Assembly: GCF_001005295.1 (NCBI RefSeq)
Contig: NZ_LBMK01000010.1
Coordinates: 117,475-181,474 of the forward strand
Reading direction: 5' to 3'
Origin: Streptomyces yangpuensis
Lineage (GTDB): Bacteria; Actinomycetota; Actinomycetes; Streptomycetales; Streptomycetaceae
Length of the DNA: 64,000 nucleotides
In this document: positions 43,261 to 53,668 of the stretch, in pieces
Layout: each line of letters begins with the position of its first letter
How positions within the stretch are numbered: the stretch's first letter is position 1
Translations under genes and position numbers: made by a program
Notes under the pieces: generated by a model
What the model saw: the letters and a program-made list of their open reading frames with translations, nothing else
The model's database searches: none
Told to the model about the DNA's origin: nothing

Positions 43261-45237
43261 TCAGTCGGATCCACTGCGGATTTCGCAGGCAGCGGGGTCG
43301 TCTCCCAGCAATCTGTCTGCGGCGGAGCGGTGCAGTCTCGCCGCCGCGGGGTCCCCCAGCCGGTCCAGCGTGTCGGCCAGCCGGACCTGCAGCGCGGCCT
43401 GAAGTCGCTGGTCGCCCGCCCGGCGCGCCAGCTCCACCGCCTCGCGGCAGGTGTGCAGGGATTCCTCGGGCCGGCCCGCGTACTCCTGCACCCGCGCCAT
43501 CTCGCTCAACGCCTTGGCCTGTCCCGGCACATCGGCGAGTTTGCGGTAGCCCGCGGCGGCCGCCCGCCAGCTGCGCAGCGCGTCCCCGTACCGGCCCGCG
43601 TACGTGTGGACGTTGCCGAGGCGCCCGTACAGCCGGGCCTCGTCCGCCCGCTCCCCCCGTGCCAGGGCCTGGGCGAGCGCCCGGCCGAACCAGTCGGACG
43701 CCCGGTGCCAGTCCGCCAGCTCCTGGTAGGCACCGCCTACGGATTCCATCGCGCGGCCCGTCGCGTACGGGTCGTTCGCCGCCCGTCCGGCGTCCAGCGC
43801 GGCCCGGTAGCGCTCCAGGGCCTCCTGCGTGCGGCCGGTCTCCGCGTCCAGGTCGGCCAGGTTCAGCAGCGCCGCCGCCTGCTCTCGGTGCAGGCCGCGG
43901 CGCTCGGCCACGTCCAGCACCAGGCGGTGCAGCCCGTAGAGCTCGGGGGCCGCCTCCGTGGTCCCCCGGTGGTCCGCGAGGGCCCGTACGAGGGCGGCGA
44001 CCAGCCGGCGGGCCAGGGTGTCCAGCTCGCCGTCGGCGACCGCCAGGGAGGCGGCCGCGGTGAGCGCCGGGAGCCGGGTGTCCAGCCAGACGGCGGCGGC
44101 GCGCCGGTCGGGGAAGCGCAGGGCGCGCGGGAGGCCGTCCAGCAGCTCCTGGAGTTCGGCGTCGAGTTCGTCGCCCTCGACGGCCGCCATGGCCCGGCAG
44201 GAGTGGAGCAGCCGGACGGTCCGCTCCAGCATCCGGGCGCGGGCCAGCTGGACCTCGGCGGGCCGTTCCTTGGTCTCCAGCAGAGCCTGGAGCGTCGGCG
44301 CGAGGCAGCCGGGCAGCAGGAACAGGCCGTCGGGTGCGTGCCGGACCAGCCCCAGCCCGGCGAAGTCGTCGAGCGTGGACTGCGCGGCGGCCACGGAGCA
44401 GCCGGCCAGCGCGGAGGCGGTGTGCGAGTCGACGAGGCCGGCCGGGGCGAGCGGCAGCAGGCGCAGCGTGCGCTGGGCGGGCTGCGGCAGGGAGTCGTAG
44501 ACGAGCCGGAAGGCGCGGCCGAGCGGCCCGCCGGCGCCGGCGGGAGTGTCGTGGAGCTGCTTGGCCACGTCGGCGACGGCGGCCTTGGGGCGGGCCGCGA
44601 GCCAGCCGCCGACGAGTTCGAGGGCGGCGGGCTGGCCCCCGCAGGCCTCGGTGAGGGCCTCGGCGGCCCGCGGGTCGGCGGTGATGCGGGTGTCGCCGAT
44701 GCGGCGGGCGAGCATGGCGACGGCGGAGACGGTGTCCAGGCCGCCGAGGGTGCAGGGGCGCACGTCGGGGATGCCGGTGAGCGGGCCCTCGGCGGTGACG
44801 ACGACGAGGCACTCGGGGGTGTCCGGGAGCAGGGCGTCGACCTGGTGCGGATCGGCCGCGTCGTCGATCAGGATGATCGCCCGCCGCTCCTGGAGCGCGG
44901 TGCGCAGGGCGGAGCTGAGCTCGTCCTCGCCGGCGCCGGGCGGGGTGCACCGGCCCAGCCCGGCCAGCAGGTCCCGCAGGGCGCGCTCGGTCGCGACGGT
45001 CTCCCCGCCCGGGGCGGTGAGCCTGGTCCGCAGCACCCCGTCGGGGTACTGGTCGGCGACCTCGCGCACGAACGTCTCCGCGAGGGCGGTCCGGCCGGAT
45101 CCGGGACGGCCGGCGACGAGCAGCACCCGCGCCCGCGGGGCCTTGGCCTTGCGGCCGGAGAGGGTGTCGAGCCCGGTCCGCGCGATGTCCTCGCGCAGCT
45201 CCTTGAGCTCACGCCGCCGCCCGACGAAATCCGTCAC
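43261..45237 (-). CDS. STAND-like ATPase with TPR domain
   Basis: A 658-residue cytoplasmic protein. A short region like the start of AfsR/NB-ARC modules (DFVGRRRELKELREDI) leads into a P-loop G-R-P-G-S-G-R-T (about 43-50), where arginine replaces the usual lysine. A Walker B I-I-L-I-D-D-A-A-D (about 120) and a winged-helix region to about 330 follow. Residues about 440-640 hold about five tetratricopeptide repeats (LLNLADLDAETGRTQEALERY). It resembles the STAND part of SARP-type regulators but lacks their DNA-binding and BTAD domains, so it could be a signal-sensing scaffold. GTG 45237 is the first family-like start. It has no co-transcribed partner in view. Confidence 0.78.
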   Translation of the reverse strand: MTDFVGRRRELKELREDIARTGLDTLSGRKAKAPRARVLLVAGRPGSGRTALAETFVREVADQYPDGVLRTRLTAPGGETVATERALRDLLAGLGRCTPPGAGEDELSSALRTALQERRAIILIDDAADPHQVDALLPDTPECLVVVTAEGPLTGIPDVRPCTLGGLDTVSAVAMLARRIGDTRITADPRAAEALTEACGGQPAALELVGGWLAARPKAAVADVAKQLHDTPAGAGGPLGRAFRLVYDSLPQPAQRTLRLLPLAPAGLVDSHTASALAGCSVAAAQSTLDDFAGLGLVRHAPDGLFLLPGCLAPTLQALLETKERPAEVQLARARMLERTVRLLHSCRAMAAVEGDELDAELQELLDGLPRALRFPDRRAAAVWLDTRLPALTAAASLAVADGELDTLARRLVAALVRALADHRGTTEAAPELYGLHRLVLDVAERRGLHREQAAALLNLADLDAETGRTQEALERYRAALDAGRAANDPYATGRAMESVGGAYQELADWHRASDWFGRALAQALARGERADEARLYGRLGNVHTYAGRYGDALRSWRAAAAGYRKLADVPGQAKALSEMARVQEYAGRPEESLHTCREAVELARRAGDQRLQAALQVRLADTLDRLGDPAAARLHRSAADRLLGDDPAACEIRSGSD

Positions 45238-45551
45238 GGATCCGCTCCTCTCCCTGCCTTCGGATTGCGAGCGTAGTTCACGCAGAGCGACGGCCCGTGT
45301 GGAGCGCGGCGGGTAAATCCCCCAATCGGATCAGCGGATGGTCCGCTTTTTCCCGTGCGGTGGCCCGCGGCGCGGGCGGGGTGCCGCGGACGGGGCCGAG
45401 CCGCGGCCCGCGGCCGGGGATCGCCGCTGCGCGGAGCCGTCCCCACCCGCCGTCGCACCGTTCCCCGGGGCTCCGCCCGGCAGCCCGGCGCCCCGATCTC
45501 CGACGGGGCTCGCACATCTCCGGGGCCGGGGCCGCGGGCGGGATTCCTCGG
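45238..45551. other. Gap upstream of the STAND gene
   Basis: A 314-base gap with no gene. It includes a small perfect 6-bp stem AGCGGA/TCCGCT at 45333-45347 followed by a T-run on the plus strand, oriented against both flanking genes, so it may stop antisense transcription. The rest is GC-rich spacer. Confidence 0.4.
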
Positions 45552-46184
45552 CTACGCCTCGTACGGGCGGGCCGGCCAGGGGGCGGTGGCCGGGCGGAGG
45601 GCGTCGACACCGCCCTCGCAGGCCAGCGCGGCGGACAGCGCCAGCACCCCCGTCACCAGGCCCGGGTTGCCGAGCTCGCCCGCAAGGACGCCCCGTACCA
45701 GCTCGGCCAGCGGCACCCAGGTCACCTCCATGTCCGCCTCCTCCGAGCCGGAGTCGGAGTAGCGCTCGCCGTCCGCCTCCGACACACCCCGGGCGAGGAA
45801 GACCCGGATCGCCTCGTCCGACCCGCCGGGTGAGGCGTAGAAGTCGACCAGCACCCGCCAGTCCTCGGCCTTGACGTGCGCCTCCTCGTAGAGTTCGCGC
45901 TGCGCGCCGAGCAGCGGGTTCTCACCGGGGACGTCGAGCAGCCCGGCCGGCAGCTCCCACAGCCGCCGCCGCACCGGGTGCCGGTACTGGCTGAGGACCA
46001 GTACCCGCCCGTCCTCGTCCAGCGCGAGCACGCACACCGAGCCGGGGTGCACCTGGTAGTCGCGGCGGGCGGTCGAGCCGTCCGGCATCCGGACCTCGTC
46101 GGAGTCCACCGCCGTCTTCGCGCCCTGGAACGGCCGTCGGCTCGACAGCGTCTCCCAGGATTCCGACGTGTCCTTGATGTTCAT
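45552..46184 (-). CDS. Nudix hydrolase, ADP-ribose pyrophosphatase-like
   Basis: A 210-residue Nudix enzyme. The box runs from G-E-N-P-L-L-G-A-Q-R-E-L-Y-E-E-A-H-V (about 86-103): catalytic R-E-x-x-E-E is intact, although the usual glycine before the last position is histidine. R-R-R-L-W-E-L-P-A-G-L-L just before it and the P-G-G-S-D-E segment after it fit ADP-ribose pyrophosphatases. It should hydrolyse ADP-ribose or related nucleoside diphosphates to AMP and a phosphate. It lies downstream of pyrG on the same strand, across a terminator. Confidence 0.88.
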   Translation of the reverse strand: MNIKDTSESWETLSSRRPFQGAKTAVDSDEVRMPDGSTARRDYQVHPGSVCVLALDEDGRVLVLSQYRHPVRRRLWELPAGLLDVPGENPLLGAQRELYEEAHVKAEDWRVLVDFYASPGGSDEAIRVFLARGVSEADGERYSDSGSEEADMEVTWVPLAELVRGVLAGELGNPGLVTGVLALSAALACEGGVDALRPATAPWPARPYEA

Positions 46185-46212
46185 GCCCCGAAGCCCTCCA
46201 CAACGCGCGACA

Positions 46213-46241
46213 GCCGGGGTACGGATCTTCCGTACCCCGGC
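46213..46241 (-). terminator. Terminator after pyrG
   Basis: A perfect 13-bp stem (46213-46225 with 46229-46241) and 3-base loop, 25 bases past the pyrG stop. Confidence 0.85.
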
Positions 46242-46265
46242 CGTCTACGTTATGCGGTCAGGCGC

Positions 46266-47936
<1,671 letters not shown>

Positions 47937-48406
47937 CGCCAAGAGGGGGCTCCCGTGGTCGCGAAGTGAGGTGCGTCCGGCGCCGGCCACCGTCGATCCG
48001 GAAGGGTTTCAGGGGGCGCCGAAGCTGCGGTTTCGGGGCTCCTGATTCGCACAGGCAGACCACCGGTCCACGGGGTACCAGCCTATCAGCGCCCGGGCCG
48101 GTCCGCCTCCGGCCACGCCCCGTCGACGGCTCGTAGCAGAGCGCCGAAGTGCGCCGGGGCGGAGATCCTGAGGCTCACCCGTTCGGCGCAACGGCATTCA
48201 CCGCGGCCTGGAGAAGATCACTAGGGTGCCGTCATATCCTGCTCGGATATTGCACACATCACCGCCGGGCAGTCCGTCGGACGGCCTAACCGGGCCGATA
48301 TACGGAATCATGGGCTCACGCGGCGATACCTGCACACAGGAGACCGCGCAAACGCGCATTGCAAGCGCCCTTCGGGGCGGACGTGGCCGTTCGACTGGAG
48401 ATGCAC
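47937..48406. promoter_or_regulatory. Divergent pyrG/GH15 control region with palindrome
   Basis: A 470-base spacer between divergent genes. The perfect inverted repeat ATATCC-N5-GGATAT at 48234-48250 stands out as an operator-like site, closer to the GH15 gene. No small reading frame here has support. Confidence 0.45.
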
Positions 48407-50212
48407 GTGTCCGGGCGCATCGAGGATTACGCACTGATCGGGGACATGCAGACCGCGGCGCTGGTCTGCCGGGACGGGGCGGTGGACTGGCTGTGCCTGC
48501 CCCGCTTCGACTCCCATGCCGTGTTCGCGAGCATTCTCGGCACCGAGGATCACGGGTTCTGGCGGATCGGCCCGGCGTTCCCGGCGGGCTCCGAGGCCCC
48601 GCGGGCCACCCGCCGCCGCTACCGCGGCGACTCCCTGGTGCTGGAGTCCGAATGGGACACCCCCCGGGGCGGCGTCCGCGTGATCGACTTCATGCCTCCG
48701 CGCGAGCACCACGCGCCGCAGCTGATCCGCATCGTGGAGGGCGTCAGCGGGCGCGTCCCCATGCGCTCGACCCTGCGGATGCGCTTCAGCTACGGCCGGG
48801 TGGTGCCGTGGGTGCACAAGGTCGACGGGCGCACCGTCGCCGTCGCCGGCCCCGACTCGGTCTGGCTGGACACCGACGCGGAGACCTACGGCAAGGACCT
48901 GACGACGTACTCCGACTTCACCGTCGGGCCCGGCGACCGGGTCGCGTTCAGCATCAGCTGGCAGCCCTCGCACCGCGGCGCGCCCGAGGCCCCGGACGCC
49001 GAGGCGGCCCTGGAGTCGACCGCCGAGTTCTGGCGCGAGTGGGTCGAGCAGTGCACGTATCACGGGCCCTACCGGGAGGCCGTGGTCCGCTCCCTGATCA
49101 CGCTCAAGGCCCTCACGTACGGCCCCACGGGCGGGATCGTCGCCGCACCGACCACCTCCCTCCCGGAGGAGATCGGCGGGGTCCGCAACTGGGACTACCG
49201 CTACACCTGGCTGCGGGACGCGGCCATCACCCTCTCCTCGCTGCTGCGCACCGGCTACCGCGAGGAGGCCCGCGCCTGGCGCGAGTGGCTGCTGCGCGCG
49301 GTGGCCGGCGACCCGGAGAACCTGCAGATCATGTACGGGATCGCGGGCGAACGCGAGCTCGGCGAGACCGAACTGGACTGGCTGCCCGGTTACGAGGGCT
49401 CCCGCCCCGTGCGCGTCGGCAACGGCGCCGCGGGCCAGCTCCAGCTCGACGTCTACGGCGAGGTCACCGAGGCCCTGCACCTGGGCCACATGACCGGCCT
49501 GGCCCGCAGCGACTACGCCTCCGTGCTCCAGCTCAAGCTGATCCGCTACCTGGAGACGCACTGGTCCGAGCCGGACGAGGGCATCTGGGAGGTGCGCGGC
49601 CCGCGCCGGCACTTCGTGCACTCCAAGGTGATGGCGTGGGTGGCCGTGGACCGCACGATCAAGCTGATCGAGAGCGGGGACGCGGACGGCCCGCTGGAGC
49701 GGTGGCGGGAACTGCGCGACGAGATCCACCAGGACGTGTGCGAGAAGGGCTACGACAAGGAACGCAACACCTTCACCCAGTCGTACGGGTCGAAGGAGCT
49801 GGACGCCTCGCTGCTGCTGATCCCGCAGATGGGCTTCCTGCCGCCGGACGACAAGCGGGTCATCGGCACCATCGAGGCGATCCAGCGCGAGCTGTCCACG
49901 CCCGACGGCTTCATCCTGCGCTACCCGACGGCGGGTGAGGAGGCCGGTGTCGACGGCCTGGAGGGCGACGAGGGGGCCTTCCTCGCCTGCTCGTTCTGGA
50001 TGGCCGACGACCTGGCGATGATCGGCCGGGTGGACGAGGCACGACGGCTGTTCGAGCGGCTGCTGGCGCTCCGCAACGACCTGGGCCTGCTCGCGGAGGA
50101 ATGGGACCCGCGGCTCCAGCGGCAGGTCGGGAACTTCCCGCAGGCCTTCAGCCACGTTCCGCTGATCGACACGGCGCTGCGGCTGACCGCGAGCGGGGCC
50201 TACGGCGGCTGA
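48407..50212 (+). CDS. Glycoside hydrolase family 15 protein
   Basis: A 601-residue cytoplasmic GH15 enzyme, the glucoamylase/trehalase clan with an (alpha/alpha)6 barrel. It begins S-G-R-I-E-D-Y-A-L-I-G-D-M-Q-T-A and has R-N-W-D-Y-R-Y-T-W-L-R-D-A (about 265-277), the substrate-binding signature of the family. An acid E-L-D-A-S-L-L-L and Y-P-T-A-G-E-E follow. No signal peptide is present; actinobacterial members of this kind act on trehalose or internal alpha-glucans. GTG 48407 is chosen because GGAG sits six bases before it; ATG 48401 is too close to that site. Substrate choice between trehalose and maltodextrin is open. Confidence 0.88.
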   Translation: MSGRIEDYALIGDMQTAALVCRDGAVDWLCLPRFDSHAVFASILGTEDHGFWRIGPAFPAGSEAPRATRRRYRGDSLVLESEWDTPRGGVRVIDFMPPREHHAPQLIRIVEGVSGRVPMRSTLRMRFSYGRVVPWVHKVDGRTVAVAGPDSVWLDTDAETYGKDLTTYSDFTVGPGDRVAFSISWQPSHRGAPEAPDAEAALESTAEFWREWVEQCTYHGPYREAVVRSLITLKALTYGPTGGIVAAPTTSLPEEIGGVRNWDYRYTWLRDAAITLSSLLRTGYREEARAWREWLLRAVAGDPENLQIMYGIAGERELGETELDWLPGYEGSRPVRVGNGAAGQLQLDVYGEVTEALHLGHMTGLARSDYASVLQLKLIRYLETHWSEPDEGIWEVRGPRRHFVHSKVMAWVAVDRTIKLIESGDADGPLERWRELRDEIHQDVCEKGYDKERNTFTQSYGSKELDASLLLIPQMGFLPPDDKRVIGTIEAIQRELSTPDGFILRYPTAGEEAGVDGLEGDEGAFLACSFWMADDLAMIGRVDEARRLFERLLALRNDLGLLAEEWDPRLQRQVGNFPQAFSHVPLIDTALRLTASGAYGG

Positions 50213-50320
50213 GCCGGCCACGACCCGCCCGGGGTGCGGTGCGGTTCGCCGCGCCCCGGTGATCCGCCGGGCCTAGGCTGGAGAGGTCTTATGCCCTCCG
50301 TCCGTTGGAAGGGGGCAGCC

Positions 50321-51706
50321 ATGGCTCCCCTCTCGAAGGCGGGCGCGGCCCTGACCGCGCTCCGCGAGGATCTGTCCGGCGAGGTGTTCGCTCCGGACGA
50401 TCCGGGCTACGACGAGGCCCGGACCGTCTTCAACGCGATGATCGACCGCAGGCCCGCCGTGATCGCCCAGTGCGAGAGCCCGGAGGACGTGGCCACCGCC
50501 GTGCGCTTCGCGAGGGACCTCGACCTGAAGATCGCCGTGCGGGGCGGCGGGCACAGCGTCTCCGGTTCCGCCCTCGGCGACGGCGCGCTCGTGATCGACC
50601 TGCGCCGGATGCACGAGGTCACCGTCCACCCCGGGGCCCACGCCGTACGGGTCGAGGGCGGGGCGACGATGAGCCACCTGGACCGGGCCTGCGCCCCGTA
50701 CGGACTGGCCACCACCGGCGGCCGGGCCTCCACCACCGGCGTCGGCGGCTTCGTCCTGGGCGGCGGCAGCGGCTGGCTGGACCGCAAGTGCGGGCTGGCC
50801 GTGGACAACCTGCTGGGCGTGGAGCTGGTGACGGCCGACGGCTCGGTCGTGGAGACCACCTCCGAGGAGCGCCCGGAGCTGTTCTGGGCCCTGCACGGCG
50901 GCGGCGGCAACTTCGGCGTGGCCACCGCGATCACCCTGCGGCTGCACGAACTGCCCGCCATGGCCATCGCGTTCGTCCTGTACCTGCCGGAGAACGGTCC
51001 CGAGGTGATGCGGACCTACCGGGACATCCTGGAGGGCGGGCCGCCGGAGGCGAGCGGGGGCGTGATCTTCCTGACCGGTCCGCCGGACGACGAGCTCGTG
51101 CCCCCGCACCTGGCCGGGCGGCTGGTGTGCGCGGCGCTGCTCACGTACGCGGGCCCGGAGGAGCGGATGCGGGGGCTCGCCGAGCCGCTGCTGGCGCTGC
51201 CCCACGAGGCGGCGATGGTCACCGCCATCCCGTACGCCGATCTCCAGTGCATGATCGACGATCCGCCGGGGCTGCGGAACTACTGGTCCGCGGAGTATTT
51301 GACCGGCGCCCCGGACGCGTTCGTCGACGTGTTCTGCTCCCGGGCCGCGTCGATGCCGGTGCCGACCGGGACCCAGCACATCCTGTTCCCGCAGGGCGGC
51401 GCGATCGCCTCCGGCCCGGCCGACTACCCGGTGCCGTACCGGGACTCCCCATGGGTGGTGCACCCGTTCGCGATCTGGGAGGACCCCGCCGACGACGAGC
51501 GCTGCCGGCAGTGGGTCAAGGACGTCCGCGCGGACGTGGAGCCGTGGAGCACCGGCGCGGTGTACCTGAACTTCACCGGGGACGAGGGATCGGACCGGGT
51601 GGTCTCCGGGCTCGGCGCGGACAACATGCGCCGCCTGGAACGGGTGAAGCGCGAGTACGACCCGGACAACGTCTTCCGCTTCAACCACAACATCCGGCCG
51701 GCCTGA
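50321..51706 (+). CDS. FAD-linked oxidoreductase (BBE family)
   Basis: A 461-residue flavoprotein. The FAD-binding type-4 domain includes V-R-G-G-G-H-S-V-S-G (about 85), where the histidine is the usual covalent FAD anchor, and G-F-V-L-G-G-G-S-G-W-L. The C-terminal berberine-bridge element ends Y-D-P-D-N-V-F-R-F-N-H-N-I. No signal peptide is seen. Members oxidise alcohols, sugars or secondary-metabolite intermediates; the substrate is not given by sequence. ATG 50321 follows GGAAGGGGG. A PucR-type regulator follows 22 bases later on the same strand, so both may be one unit. Confidence 0.9.
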   Translation: MAPLSKAGAALTALREDLSGEVFAPDDPGYDEARTVFNAMIDRRPAVIAQCESPEDVATAVRFARDLDLKIAVRGGGHSVSGSALGDGALVIDLRRMHEVTVHPGAHAVRVEGGATMSHLDRACAPYGLATTGGRASTTGVGGFVLGGGSGWLDRKCGLAVDNLLGVELVTADGSVVETTSEERPELFWALHGGGGNFGVATAITLRLHELPAMAIAFVLYLPENGPEVMRTYRDILEGGPPEASGGVIFLTGPPDDELVPPHLAGRLVCAALLTYAGPEERMRGLAEPLLALPHEAAMVTAIPYADLQCMIDDPPGLRNYWSAEYLTGAPDAFVDVFCSRAASMPVPTGTQHILFPQGGAIASGPADYPVPYRDSPWVVHPFAIWEDPADDERCRQWVKDVRADVEPWSTGAVYLNFTGDEGSDRVVSGLGADNMRRLERVKREYDPDNVFRFNHNIRPA

Positions 51707-51728
51707 CCCCCTGATAGCGTCCCGCGAC

Positions 51729-53348
51729 ATGGACAACCAGGGCGGGATCACGGTTCAGCGGGCACTGGAGCTGCCGGGGCTGCGCAGCGGCCTGCCGGAG
51801 GTGGTGGCCTGCGCCGACCGCCTGGGCCGCACCGTCCGCTGGGTGCACGCGGGCGAGGTGCCGAACATCGCCTCCCTGCTCAAGGGCGGCGAGCTGCTGC
51901 TGACCACGGGGCTCGGCCTGGGCACCCGCCCCGCCGAACAGCGGGCCTTCGTACGCCGCCTCGCGGACCGGGGCATCGCCGCGCTGGTGGTCGAACTGGG
52001 CCCGCGCTTCACCCGGCTGCCCGCCACGATCGTGGAGACGGCGCGCACGGCGGGACTTCCGCTGGTCCAGCTCCACCGGGAGGTCCCCTTCGTCACGGTC
52101 ACCGAAGAGGTCCACACCGAGATCGTCAACGGCCACTACGCGCTGCTCCAGCGCGCCGAGGAGGTCCACCGGCGTTGTACGGAGGCCCTGTTGGGCGGCG
52201 GGGGCATCCCGCAGGTGCTGCGCATCGTGGCCGACTTCACGGGGAATCCGGTCTTCCTGGAGACCGCGGACGGGCAGTTGCTGTACGCGGCCGCCAGCTC
52301 GGCCGGGGACCCCGGCGCGGACCCGCTCCAGGTGTGGGAGGGGCTGCGCGGCCAGCGCGAGACCGAACCGTCCGCGAACACGGTGGTGATCGACGTACCG
52401 GGCGGCGGCCACGGCACCGGCTCGGTGCGGGCCCGGGTGGTGCTGGTCGGGGTCTCGGCCCCGCTGCTCCCGGTGCACCGGATGGCGGCGGAGCGCACGG
52501 CGGGTGTGCTGGCCGTGGTGCTGATGCAGGCGCGGCAGGAGGAGGAGCTGGCGGCGCGTGGCCGCGGCGACTTCCTCACGGACCTGGCGGAGGGCCGGAT
52601 CTCGGCGGAGGACGCGCCGGCGCAGGCCCGGGTGCTGGGTTTCAAGCCCGGTGCCGGACCGCTGCTGCCGGTGGTCATGCGGCTCTCGGACCTCGGCCCG
52701 TCCGGCAACTGGGCCGTGCTGGCCCGCGCGGTGCTGGAGGAGCTGTCGTCCGTCGGGGTGCCGGTCCTGCTGGGTGTCCGCCCGGTCGAGGGCCGGGTGC
52801 CGCTGCTGGTGTCGCTGCGGGCGGAATCGGAACGCACGGCGGTCGCCGACCGGGTCGCGGCGGCGCTGCGGGCGGGTGTGGAACGCGCGGGCCTGGAGCG
52901 GGCCACCGCCCCGCCGGCGGTGGTCGTCGGCGTCGCGGGCGGCTGGGCGGCCGCCTCCTCGGGCCTGCGGCACGCGGCGGAGACCGCCACGGCGGCCCAC
53001 GGCCTGCCGGCCAGGCCCTGGTACGACGCCCGCCGCCTCGACATCGACCTGCTGCTGTGGCGGCTGCGCGAACACCCGGACCTGGCGGCCTTCGTGGACC
53101 GCGCGATCGGCCCGCTGCGGGCGCACGACGCGACGTCGCGGCCAGCGCTGCTGCCGACGCTGGAGACGTACCTGGCCCATGCGGGCCGCAAGGCGGAGAC
53201 GGCTCGTGAGCTCCACCTGAACCGGCAGACCCTCTACAACCGGCTGGCGCGCATCTCGGAGCTGCTGGGCACGGACCTGGACGACCCGGAGACGGTGCTC
53301 TCCCTCAGCCTGGCCCTGCGAGCCCGCCGCCACACCGCCTCCTCCTGA
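51729..53348 (+). CDS. PucR-family transcriptional regulator
   Basis: A 539-residue regulator. The N-terminal PucR domain contains V-R-W-V-H-A-G-E-V-P-N-I-A and L-L-K-G-G-E-L-L-L-T-T-G (about 38-65). A GAF-like middle follows, and the C-terminal helix-turn-helix (about 475-530) reads A-E-T-A-R-E-L-H-L-N-R-Q-T-L-Y-N-R-L-A-R-I. Such proteins activate purine or amino-acid catabolic genes in response to a metabolite. It starts ATG 51729, 22 bases after the flavoprotein, and could regulate it. The stop lies just before a repeat-rich convergence with the glycosyltransferase. Confidence 0.9.
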   Translation: MDNQGGITVQRALELPGLRSGLPEVVACADRLGRTVRWVHAGEVPNIASLLKGGELLLTTGLGLGTRPAEQRAFVRRLADRGIAALVVELGPRFTRLPATIVETARTAGLPLVQLHREVPFVTVTEEVHTEIVNGHYALLQRAEEVHRRCTEALLGGGGIPQVLRIVADFTGNPVFLETADGQLLYAAASSAGDPGADPLQVWEGLRGQRETEPSANTVVIDVPGGGHGTGSVRARVVLVGVSAPLLPVHRMAAERTAGVLAVVLMQARQEEELAARGRGDFLTDLAEGRISAEDAPAQARVLGFKPGAGPLLPVVMRLSDLGPSGNWAVLARAVLEELSSVGVPVLLGVRPVEGRVPLLVSLRAESERTAVADRVAAALRAGVERAGLERATAPPAVVVGVAGGWAAASSGLRHAAETATAAHGLPARPWYDARRLDIDLLLWRLREHPDLAAFVDRAIGPLRAHDATSRPALLPTLETYLAHAGRKAETARELHLNRQTLYNRLARISELLGTDLDDPETVLSLSLALRARRHTASS

Positions 53349-53351
53349 CGC

Positions 53352-53625
53352 CATGCAGCCTCGCCGGCGATTGAGGCGCGGCGCGGGGGTTCGGGGGCGG
53401 AGCCCCCGCAGCGGCGGCGCGGCCGGACGCGGCGGGGTGGCCCTGCGGGCTTGTCCCCTACCCGCCCTTCCACCGTTCCCCGGGCGCTGCCCGGACCCGC
53501 GCCTCAATCGCCGGCGGGGCTGGGTACGCGGGCGCTGCCCGGACCCGCGCCTGAAACGCCGGCGGGGCTGGGTACGCGGGCTCCGCCCGGACCCGCGCTC
53601 AAAACGTCGGCGGGGCTGGATACGC
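53352..53625. repeat. Three 48-base tandem repeats plus inverted copy
   Basis: Three head-to-tail 48-base copies lie at 53482-53529, 53530-53577 and 53578-53625 with shared core CCGGACCCGCGC...CGGCGGGGCTG. An inverted relative lies at 53352-53405, so the whole block can fold as a large hairpin between convergent genes. A similar element sits at about 1455-1500. The remaining bases to 53668 hold no gene. Confidence 0.85.
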
Positions 53626-53668
53626 GGAGCCCCGCGGCGGCGGCGCGCCCTGTCTGCCACCGCCGAGG

